The notes under the pieces: generated by a model
What the model was told of the DNA's origin: nothing
Seen by the model: the letters and a program-made list of their open reading frames with translations, nothing else
The model's database searches: none
Made by a program: the position numbers and the translations under genes
NCBI GenBank assembly: GCA_903970445.1
Contig: CAJCIP010000094.1
Span: forward strand, 1-60,996
Direction: 5' to 3'
Length of the DNA stretch: 60,996 nucleotides
Origin: Verrucomicrobia bacterium Tous-C9LFEB
GTDB taxonomy: Bacteria; Acidobacteriota; Terriglobia; Terriglobales; Acidobacteriaceae
In this document: in pieces, positions 27,001 through 35,000 of the stretch
Layout of the letters: every line of letters starts with the position of its first letter
Numbering within the stretch: position 1 is the stretch's first letter

Positions 27001-27936
27001 GGCGGCAGCTCCAGCTCGCGCACCTTCACCTTCACCGTGGCCCCCGCTACACCGAAGGTGACGCTCACACAACCAAGCAACATCACTCCGCTCAACGGCG
27101 TGTACTACGTCCCGATCGGCAACAGCGTAACGTTGCAGGCGAACGTCAGCTCGACGGTTGGAACGCCTGTCGGGACGGTCACCTTCCTCAACGGAACGCA
27201 GGTTGCCGATCCCGCGCAGGGCGCGGTCACCCTCGACGGCAGCGGTAACGCGGTCTTCAATACCAAGAACCTTCCTGCCGGAACATACAGTCTCACGGCC
27301 TCGTACAACGGCGATTCCAACTTCGCGGCAACGGCTTCTCCGGCGGTCACGTTCCAGGTCATTCCGCCGAGTCTGTTGATCACGGCGAGCCCTGCCGCGA
27401 TGTCGATTCCCGCAGGTACGGCCGGCCAGGCCACGCTTACCCTCACCTCACTGGTGGGCTTCGCTGCCACGCCGCTTGTAGGTGGCGGCGGCGTATTCAT
27501 CTCCTGCGACAACACCACCGTTCCCAAATACTCGGAATGCACCTTCGATGTGCAGCAGATTATTGTGCAGGCCGGGAGCACCGGGACAACCACCGTCACC
27601 ATCACCACGAACATACCGGTGAACGTGGCCGCTGTTCATTCCGGTCCTCCGACAACGTTCCTTGCCGGCATGTTCGGCCTCGGGGTGTTGGGCCTCGCGC
27701 TGCGGCGGCGGAACAAACGCGATCGCGGGGCGCTCACCCTTACCTGCCTCACGCTGCTGTTTGGCGCGGCCTCGGTTGGCTTGGTGGGTTGCACAAACTC
27801 CGGATACACGCAAACGCCGCCGTCGCCGCATGTCGTCACGCCGTCGGGTACGTACAACGTCAGCTTCGTTGCCCGCAATCCGGTCACCGGGCAGATCGTC
27901 TCGCTTCCGTTCACGCTCCCGGTAACGGTGAAGTAG
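24100..27936 (+). CDS. Giant secreted NHL-repeat/Ig-like protein 1
   Basis: I start at ATG 24100 (1278 residues) because a GGAGGG ribosome site lies 8 bases before it and the product begins with a signal peptide (MGIGSASDLRRLVHRAFSIF then LIAAASSVIAAAQ). Earlier in-frame starts lack both. Residues up to about 820 have repeated NHL-type beta-propeller blades (VAVDGSGDVFIADSGKVFEV; LAVDGIGNVYVADPDKARVAK; VATDSTGDLFVADGSNLIEI). Then come a choice-of-anchor/ASPM-like domain (VNFGIVSTQTESDPTDVYVYN) and two Ig-like units with GxYxxxAxYxGDxxF signatures. The C-terminus has a membrane segment, RRRNKR, a second hydrophobic segment ending LVGC, and a terminal TPSGTYNVSF strand. There is no catalytic motif. 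It probably binds ligand or builds surface structure next to the receptor. Confidence 0.8.
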   Translation: MGIGSASDLRRLVHRAFSIFLIAAASSVIAAAQTPITTGSVVPVQHAAWNQINKVQVAKNGSVVFLDWANSALYQLAPGSTTFTTIASGAPLEASGTFWNSGMTMDAKDTIYITDRYGANHFFRIPYNPADGTWDFTAANGWGSTIGGGLSTYDVAFVDSAAKDGSGTLVVSTETSPSIYTVPVDNQGNWGTAVSVIKGLKAKAFRIAADVNGNIYFVEDNGATPVQRASGLFFIPAGTTGIAGAGDGSAEAQLARIDPNTSTQDYDGITLDAAGNIYLSNQTDTTGGGTFNGTLMIPNISGSPVGVTAASFDYDQATLITPVQSSAGVAFDPRGYLWIPTGTSGWTPPGSLVYPGTANVVLWAPGSTNLGPSPIGTAGPTGTVFFTFSSTTTAGNIVFSQPGTGSDFVPEATNPIADPTAAVPQTACTPGKQYLPLSTCPYWLALDARAVGGVSGELSMLDATNKVIPNSLTYISGVGQGAAVALLNPTTEVPLSSGLVTPQQVTGDAQGNVYVADSGQGKVLKFAPGSSAQSTGASVGTGFSAPTGVAVDGSGDVFIADSGKVFEVPFVNGVAGAQIVLQTGFGTNLKLAVDGIGNVYVADPDKARVAKISTQKSAPVVAALTTVGSALTKPTAVATDSTGDLFVADGSNLIEIAQPFGVLSSITKSLAAPVTGLAVEPSGSVEVAQSGGILRIPLEASGLNFNDAAPVNSGGVTAPSGIGFDGLGNLYATAASYNLSSVTATGPVNTTVTTPNVLQVSSAFVNFGIVSTQTESDPTDVYVYNIGNAALTFTAAPTFSGPNDSDYEIETDGQTPCDVSGGTAVASGTACTLGVTVTAANTGVSQGTMNVPTNAVNAPSASATLEAFSQNNLCRTQTAIMLNPATGVIYPGSTQVSATTSAVDPTCAPGLQPTGGRITLTFTPQAKGASQIVYTSTLTNGQATFSAKNLPGGTYFTYASYKGDTTFGGSSSSRTFTFTVAPATPKVTLTQPSNITPLNGVYYVPIGNSVTLQANVSSTVGTPVGTVTFLNGTQVADPAQGAVTLDGSGNAVFNTKNLPAGTYSLTASYNGDSNFAATASPAVTFQVIPPSLLITASPAAMSIPAGTAGQATLTLTSLVGFAATPLVGGGGVFISCDNTTVPKYSECTFDVQQIIVQAGSTGTTTVTITTNIPVNVAAVHSGPPTTFLAGMFGLGVLGLALRRRNKRDRGALTLTCLTLLFGAASVGLVGCTNSGYTQTPPSPHVVTPSGTYNVSFVARNPVTGQIVSLPFTLPVTVK

Positions 27937-27958
27937 GTATGTTTCAGCAACAGGAATA

Positions 27959-27988
27959 GGCATCCGGAAGCTCTCGCTTCCGGATGCC
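27959..27988 (+). terminator. Strong hairpin between the first two NHL genes
   Basis: GGCATCCGGAAGC (27959-27971) pairs perfectly with GCTTCCGGATGCC (27976-27988) over a TCTC loop. No T tract follows, so it may stabilise an upstream mRNA or act as a partial terminator rather than a full stop. Confidence 0.5.
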
Positions 27989-28054
27989 GGTAACAAGTCA
28001 ACACAGGCGGATCGGATCCGCGAGAAAAGGTTCAGGGGTTCGGAGAAAATGTTC

Positions 28055-31000
28055 ATGTCCACCTTCTCGTTTCTAACGCTGCGCAAGGCTGCGGGGCTCG
28101 CCGCCACCGCTCTGCTCTCCTCGGCATCTTTGTGCGCCCTCGCGCAGGTTCCGGCCGTTGTCTCGGTGTACGGTGCAACCGTCCCGCATAACGAGCAGTA
28201 TGGCGCTCCTTGGCAGACAGCCGTGTCGAATCGCGGCGATTTTCTCCTCTACGACTTCAAGACGGATGCGCTTTACGAGTACCCGGCGAACGGCGGCCCT
28301 GAAATCACCATTGCCGCATCGGGCGTTATCGCGGGTGGTTTCACGAATTCAGGTATCGCCGTCGATCCGCGCAACAACAATCTTTATCTTGACAACAACT
28401 ACAACGGCGGCCTCATCGAGTTCCCGTTTGACGCGGCCACTGGACGGTGGGATCTTCCACGGCAAACTGTGGCCAGCGGTCTTAACGGAAATTTGGGCGG
28501 GACCTGCGGCAACTACTTTCAGGGTGCGGGTCTGGCGATCAACAGTAACGGAGTGATGGCTGTCGCCACGGAAAACGGTTGCGGCGTTGAAATTTTCACG
28601 GTACCCATCGATGCCTCAGGGAACTTTGGCGCAGCAACGCCCATCGTCTCGAACATGAAAGCGCGCGCAAAAACCGTGGCCATCGACAATGCGGGCAACA
28701 TCTCGTTCAACGAGGATGCTGGGGGCCAGGTCGGTATTCTCTTCATCCCCGCGGGCACCACGGGCCTCGCTAACGACAGCACAGTCAAGGCCATTTTCAA
28801 CAATCAGGACACAACAAAGCCCCCCGTCAACAATGTTCAGGGTGTCACAGTCGACCAGAATGGCAACCTGTACATCGCTGACGCGAATGTTGGCGAGTAC
28901 TACGTGCCGCTCGAATCAGGGGCGCCGAATCCAGCGCACCAGGTCCTCATATCGCCCATTGGCGCAAGCGGCGGTCCGAGCTTCGACCCTCTTCGCCAGG
29001 TGCTATTTGTTCCCGTTCCCAACGGCGGAACAATCAAGGATCTCGAGGAGTTCTATCTCAGCCGGGTCGAATTTGGCAGCGCCGCCCCTGGCGTAGCCGC
29101 CACTCCGCAGGGTCCAACGTACTACTTCAACGCACCGACGACTCCGTACACCATTGCCATTCACGAAAATGGGAGCACCGCAAACTTTGTCATCAATGAC
29201 CTCAGCAAGTGCGGAATCACATTCACAATGGATGCGCAAGGCCATCCTGTAGAACAGGCCACAGCCTATCCCGCCGGTTCCACGTGCTCGCTCGCCGTCA
29301 CGTTCACACCACAAACCGTGGGTGACGTCTCAGCCACGCTGGTGATGCAGGATCAAAGCGGCAACATTCTTAACACCACATACCTCCACGGAGTGGGTCA
29401 GGGTTCGCGCGTTTCGACCTTCCCGGCAACCGAGACCGCAATCGGTACAGGCTTGAAAACTCCATTGCAGATCGCCTCGGACCGCTCCGGCAATTTGTAT
29501 GTTGCCGATAGCGGCCTCGCGCAGGTTGTCGAGTTCGCAGCCGGTGCAACGGCAACATCGACCGGGGCGGTGGTCGCCTCTGGTCTGACTGCGCCAACAG
29601 GGGTGGCGGTGGATGACACCTTGGACGTCTTCATTGCGGACAGCGGAAAGCTCCTCGAAGTTCCCTATAACCTGGTTGGAGCGAAAATGCCCCCGGCGCC
29701 TTCGACGGTTGCTACGGGCTTCGGCACAAACGTCAAGCTGGCCGCGGATGGCATCGGCGATGTATTCGTCTCTGACCCCGATCATGCGCGCGTCCTGCGC
29801 CTCCGCAACACGCTCTACGGCCTCGTGCAGACGGAAATGGATGGGTTTACGCAACCGTCAGCCATTGCGGCTGCGGGCAACGGTGATCTGTACGTTGCGG
29901 ACGGCCAGAACCTCGTTGCGTATACCAGTTCGCACGCGGGCACTGTCGTGGTCAACACACTGTCCGGTGTTACCGGCCTTGCGGTCGATCCTTCCGGGTC
30001 GGTCTATGTCACGGAAGCCGCCGGAACCTTCCGCATCCCCAACGAGAACGGCACACTGAATGCCGCGGACCAGGTGATGGTTGCCACCGCTGCAAAGGCG
30101 CCGGCTTCGGTTGCGCTCGATCCTTCGGGTAATGCGTATATCGCAGACAGCGCGGCGAAGGACATCGACTTCGTCGGCACAAACGGTTCGCTCAATCTCG
30201 GCACCCTTCCATCCACGACCTCAACATCCACCGCAAACGCCACGGTTACGAACACCGGCAATCTCCCGCTCAACGTTACCGGCTTCACCAGCACCGCTGA
30301 CTACAGCGCCACATCGACTACCTGCACGACCGCAGCTGTCTCCGTCGGCACAACCTGCTCTGCCACCATCACCTTCAATCCCGGGCCCGGAGACGATGGC
30401 AGCCTGCCCGGTCAGATCGCCGTCCAGAGCGATGCAACCACATCCTCAGCGCTCATCAACCTCATCGGCGTCGGGGCACAGCTTGCGACCTCGAAGACAA
30501 GCGCGGTCCTCAACGGCACACCGGTTTCGGCTGTTGTCTCCCTCACCGCGACCGTGGTCTCGACATCCGGTACCGGCGTCGCGCCCACCGGCACCGCGAC
30601 CCTGACCATTTCCGGCAAGGATGCGGGCGGCGTCACAATCGCCCCTATCGTTGTCACGCAGCCGTTGACGAATGGCGTCACGACCTACAATCTGACGCAG
30701 GTAGAAGCGGGCTCCTACACCTTCACCGTTCTCTACAACGGGGATCGCGTCTACGAGCGCTCGAACACCGCGCCCGCGGTTACGGTGGCGCCCGCCGCCG
30801 CGATCATGACGCAACCGCCAACCTCGACTCTGCCTACCTACGTCCTCTCCAGCTCCAACACTGCGCTGGAGCCGACAGACGGGTCCGCCGTCCCTCTGTA
30901 CTACGTGTACCAGGCGAAGATCAGCTCCACGAGTGGCAATGCGTTGGTCGGCGTTCCGGGCTACAACGACAAGGGCGCTCTGGTTTCGGTCAACTACGGC

Positions 31001-31867
31001 ACTGTCGCCTTTCAGCAGGGGACAGGAACGGCGCCGTGCACCGCTTCGGTCGGAGCCGATGGCACCGTGTTGTTTCAGACCGATTGCCTTTCGGTTGACA
31101 CCAGCAACAATCAGCTGCCGAACCTGTTCAGCACCTTCACACTCACGCCGATCTTCACCAGCCCCGACTACAAGAGTGTGACCGGAACACCCTTCACGCT
31201 TACGGCTCTGCGCCACCCGGTCGTTGTGATCTCGTCCAGCAGCCCGTCGCTCAACATCACGGACGGTTCACCCGCCTCCACAACTCTGACCATGACCTCG
31301 TTGCTTGGGTTTGGCGTCGTCGGCGCGATTGGTTCCAACAATGGAAACAACTACACTCTCCCCGTCGGCATGTCCTGCGACGGTCTGCCCGCGCACGCTA
31401 CGTGCAGCTTCAGCTATCCGACGCCTGACCCGTCCGATCCGAACTCCGTGGATGTGACACCCACCGCGCCGGGCACCGTAATCATGACGGTGAACACGAA
31501 TGTTGCCGTCGGCACAACGACGAGTTCACTCAACCCGCAGAGCAAGACATTCCTCGCGATGCTCTTCGGGGTCGGCTTCCTTGGCTTGGCGTTCCGGAAG
31601 AAGAAGTCATTCCGCTCCCGCCTGACGACTTCGCTTAGCTTGCTGCTCTTCAGCGGAGTCATCGTCAGCATGTCAGCCTGCGGTGGCGGCACGAACACCG
31701 CTCAACCTGTGCTCAACACTCCTGCCGGCACCTACACAGTCACCGTTTCTGCAAAGCAGGTGGGAAGCAAAGTCATCGCCGGAACGCAAGCCGGAACGAC
31801 CGTTACCGTCTACGGCAGCGGCAACCTCATGTCCCTTCCGTTCACCGTGAGTGTCGTCGTCAAGTAA
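28055..31867 (+). CDS. Giant secreted NHL-repeat/Ig-like protein 2
   Basis: This predicts 1270 residues from ATG 28055, which has a GGAG site at 9-base spacing. ATG 28049 is only 3 bases from that site and is less likely. A signal peptide (MSTFSFLTLRKAAGLAATAL then LSSASLCALAQ) precedes NHL-type blades (VTVDQNGNLYIADANVGEYYV; IASDRSGNLYVADSGLAQVVEF; LAVDPSGSVYVTEAAGTFRI), an ASPM/choice-of-anchor domain (ATVTNTGNLPLNVTGFTS), and an Ig-like unit with TYNLTQVEAGSYTFTVLYNGD. The last 120 residues repeat the plan of protein 1: hydrophobic segment FLAMLFGVGFLGLAF, basic RKKK, second hydrophobic segment ending MSACGGG, then TPAGTYTVTVSA. It appears to be a diverged tandem duplicate of the upstream gene. 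There is no enzyme motif. Confidence 0.8.
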   Translation: MSTFSFLTLRKAAGLAATALLSSASLCALAQVPAVVSVYGATVPHNEQYGAPWQTAVSNRGDFLLYDFKTDALYEYPANGGPEITIAASGVIAGGFTNSGIAVDPRNNNLYLDNNYNGGLIEFPFDAATGRWDLPRQTVASGLNGNLGGTCGNYFQGAGLAINSNGVMAVATENGCGVEIFTVPIDASGNFGAATPIVSNMKARAKTVAIDNAGNISFNEDAGGQVGILFIPAGTTGLANDSTVKAIFNNQDTTKPPVNNVQGVTVDQNGNLYIADANVGEYYVPLESGAPNPAHQVLISPIGASGGPSFDPLRQVLFVPVPNGGTIKDLEEFYLSRVEFGSAAPGVAATPQGPTYYFNAPTTPYTIAIHENGSTANFVINDLSKCGITFTMDAQGHPVEQATAYPAGSTCSLAVTFTPQTVGDVSATLVMQDQSGNILNTTYLHGVGQGSRVSTFPATETAIGTGLKTPLQIASDRSGNLYVADSGLAQVVEFAAGATATSTGAVVASGLTAPTGVAVDDTLDVFIADSGKLLEVPYNLVGAKMPPAPSTVATGFGTNVKLAADGIGDVFVSDPDHARVLRLRNTLYGLVQTEMDGFTQPSAIAAAGNGDLYVADGQNLVAYTSSHAGTVVVNTLSGVTGLAVDPSGSVYVTEAAGTFRIPNENGTLNAADQVMVATAAKAPASVALDPSGNAYIADSAAKDIDFVGTNGSLNLGTLPSTTSTSTANATVTNTGNLPLNVTGFTSTADYSATSTTCTTAAVSVGTTCSATITFNPGPGDDGSLPGQIAVQSDATTSSALINLIGVGAQLATSKTSAVLNGTPVSAVVSLTATVVSTSGTGVAPTGTATLTISGKDAGGVTIAPIVVTQPLTNGVTTYNLTQVEAGSYTFTVLYNGDRVYERSNTAPAVTVAPAAAIMTQPPTSTLPTYVLSSSNTALEPTDGSAVPLYYVYQAKISSTSGNALVGVPGYNDKGALVSVNYGTVAFQQGTGTAPCTASVGADGTVLFQTDCLSVDTSNNQLPNLFSTFTLTPIFTSPDYKSVTGTPFTLTALRHPVVVISSSSPSLNITDGSPASTTLTMTSLLGFGVVGAIGSNNGNNYTLPVGMSCDGLPAHATCSFSYPTPDPSDPNSVDVTPTAPGTVIMTVNTNVAVGTTTSSLNPQSKTFLAMLFGVGFLGLAFRKKKSFRSRLTTSLSLLLFSGVIVSMSACGGGTNTAQPVLNTPAGTYTVTVSAKQVGSKVIAGTQAGTTVTVYGSGNLMSLPFTVSVVVK

Positions 31868-31885
31868 GTCAAAGAACCTTCCACT

Positions 31886-31915
31886 GGGCGGGAGCATCAT
31901 CGTCCCGCCCCTCTT
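31886..31915 (+). terminator. Terminator-like hairpin after NHL protein 2
   Basis: GGGCGGGA (31886-31893) pairs with TCCCGCCC (31903-31910) and is followed by a pyrimidine-rich CTCTTCTTCC tract. It lies 19 bases after the stop codon. Confidence 0.6.
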
Positions 31916-32014
31916 CTTCCTTGCCGCCCTTTGCAAGCTTTTTTGGAAGCAGCGCACAGACCCCCTATCAAGCCCTCCAAAGCATGTTTGTTATCGATAT
32001 CAGAAGGTCGCAAA

Positions 32015-35000
32015 ATGACGATTCGAATACCCCGCTCCTTCACTGCTGCGCTTCATCAACTCGTGATGAGGAAGCGCCCTGTTCATGTCGCGTCCCTCGT
32101 TGCGTGCGCATTCGGCAGCGCTCTTGCCACTGTAAGCGCATCTGCGCAGAGCCTGAGCGGGTTTAACTACAACGGCCAGGTATATGTCTCGTACCAGGCA
32201 AATGAGTACCAGCAGACCCCGCAAGGGCCGCAAGGCCTCGCCGCCATCCGCTCCACGGGCGCCAACTACACAGCCATCGTCGTTACGCAGTACGAGCAGA
32301 CCTACACTGCGAATACGATCGCTCCTGAGACAACGACCACGCCAGGGTATGACAGCACGAAGGATTCGCTCTCACCCACCGACGACGCTGTCGTTGCCGC
32401 AATCAAGAACGCGCAAGCACAGGGTCTTACGGTCTTTTTGAAACCACAGGTCGATTCGCTCGACGGCGTTTTCCGCGGGAGTTTTGCTCCCACTAACCCA
32501 ACCGCCTGGTTCGCGAGCTATCAGACGTTCATTCTCCACTACGCACAGCTCGCTTCGGCAAACAACGTCGGCGGCCTGGTGATCGGCACCGAGCTAGCCT
32601 CTTTGAGTAAGTCCACGTATGCCGCGAATTGGGACAACATCATCGCGCAGATCCGCGCGAGCTATCCCAATCTGACGCTCGCATACGGAGCCAACGCAAC
32701 GAGTGCTACCGATGAATTTACGACCGTATCCTTCTGGGACAAAGTCGACATCATTGGTGTCGATGGATATTTTCCGCTTACCAACCATGCGGATCCGACC
32801 GTTGCTGAGTTGGTCGCGGCCTGGACAGACAGCAAGAGCGGCTTCAACATCGTGGCCGCGTTGAAGGCCTTGCAGAGCAAGTACAACAAGCCGCTGATTT
32901 TCACGGAGCTCGGCTATGTCAGCGCTGCTGGAACCAACGAAGCTCCGTATGCCTCCGCCGCATCAGGCGCGGCTTACGACCCCACTGAGCAGGAGAATTG
33001 CTATGAGGCCTTCTTCGAGGTGTTCAGCCAGCAAAGCTCGTGGATGAAGGGTGTGTTCTGGTGGGCGTGGAACGTGTCGCCGCCCGGAAGCAATGATCGT
33101 GGATACACACCACAGAACAAACCCGCCGCCACGACGACGCTGCCGAAATGGTTTGGTTCAACCACGCCATCATTTACGATTACGCCTTCCAACTCGACCG
33201 TTGCTATCGGCGGCGGCCTCAACATCACCGATACGATCTCCGTCACAAATCTAGGAGGTTTCACCGGAGCGGTCACACTTGCCGCAACGGGTCTGCCGGC
33301 GGGGGTAACAGCATCCTTTGCGGCCGGCAGTGTTACCGGTACGCAGGTACTTACGCTGAGTGCCTCAAGCAGCGCAACAACAGGACCAGCGAGTGTCACA
33401 GTCACGGGTACTTCCGGCAGTCTCACGGCATCGACCGCAATCGCGCTTACGGTACAGGCTCCGAACTCTCAGTCCATCAGCTTTGCCACGCCGGCCCCGC
33501 AAACTGTTGGCACACCGCTGACGCTCAGTGCAACGGCAACGTCGGGACTTCCAGTTGCGTTTACTTCTGAGTCGTCTTCCGTTTGCACGGTGAGCAACAC
33601 TACGGCCTCGTTTCTTACAGCCGGTACATGCACGATCACCGCTTCACAGGCGGGGAACTCAACCTACGCGGCAGCAACTCCGGTTGCGGTCAGCTTCCAA
33701 GTAAGCGCTGTGGCTCCCGTTCCGGTTCCAGCTGCGGATGACATCATTGTGAGTCAGGTGAATTGGCTCGATCCGCTGACCGGATATGTGCAGACCAGCA
33801 ACAACGCCACAGGCGGAAGCTTCGCGGCCAATACAGTCGGGCAGGTCGCTGTCGCCGATACAAACAACCTCATTCTGATCAACGCGCTGACCGGCAGTGC
33901 TACGACGCTCGGTGCCTGGTCGGGCGCGAGCGCAGTCGCAGTCGATGCGAAGAATAACCTCTACGTTGGAACGTTGTATGGTGCTCCGGCGGTCCTCGTG
34001 AAGCTTCCATACACTGGCGCCTCGACCAATGGCGGCTATGCTGCCTTCGCCGCGCCGACGGCCAGCACACCAGTTTGCACGACCGCAAGCACCACGGAAT
34101 GCACCGTCTCTGCGGTTGGCTCCGTGTACCCAAGTGCACTTGCGTTCGACGCCACCGGGGACCTTTTCTGGGTCACGTCAAGCTCCAGAGCAACGTCCGG
34201 AAACAGCATCTACGAATGCACCGCGTCATGTCTGGCTGGCAGCGGCAGCCCTGTCCAGATCTTTCAGGAACCCACGGCTTCGACACCACCTTCATCTTCA
34301 TCAGGACAGCTACTGATCGGTGGGATCGCCATCGATCCTTCAGGAAACATTTTCTTCACGGACTCGTCCAGCTACGTCAACACAGCAACGTACAGCTACA
34401 CGAGTTTTTCTTCCAATCTGAATGAATTGCCAGTCAGCAGTGGTGCAGGTTACGGTGGCCTCACCACCGGCTACGCGGGAGCACCATCGGTGCTTTACAC
34501 GCTGACTCCCGCCTCGGTCGGCCCATACAACAATGAAGTAGACGCGGTGACGATCAATGCATCCACCGGCACCGTGTACTTTGCTGATCAGAGTGACGGC
34601 ACGTACGCCTTTCCGAACGATGGCCATGCCATACCGACTGCAAACGGAATGCCTACCGCGATGTATGCAGTGTCTTTGCAGGGTGCGAAGACACTCACAA
34701 TCGACGGCGGCGGCAATCTATATGTCGCGGCGTCTTCATCCGCACTCAAGAGCAGCGGTGCAGACACCGTAGGCCGCATCTCCCTGGCGACGGTGACTGT
34801 GCCTGCTTCTGCTGTCAATACCGCGGTCTCGCCGTCGGCGACGGTAAATCCAGTGACGACGCTTCTCAATGACGTCGCATGCTCTTCGATGCCGTCGCCT
34901 TTTGTGACTTTCGCCGCTGGCGCGAGCACGACAGCGAGCGCAACGGTCACTGCTTCGGGCAGTTGTACATCCACGCTGACCGGTGGCGCAGCCTTCGCAA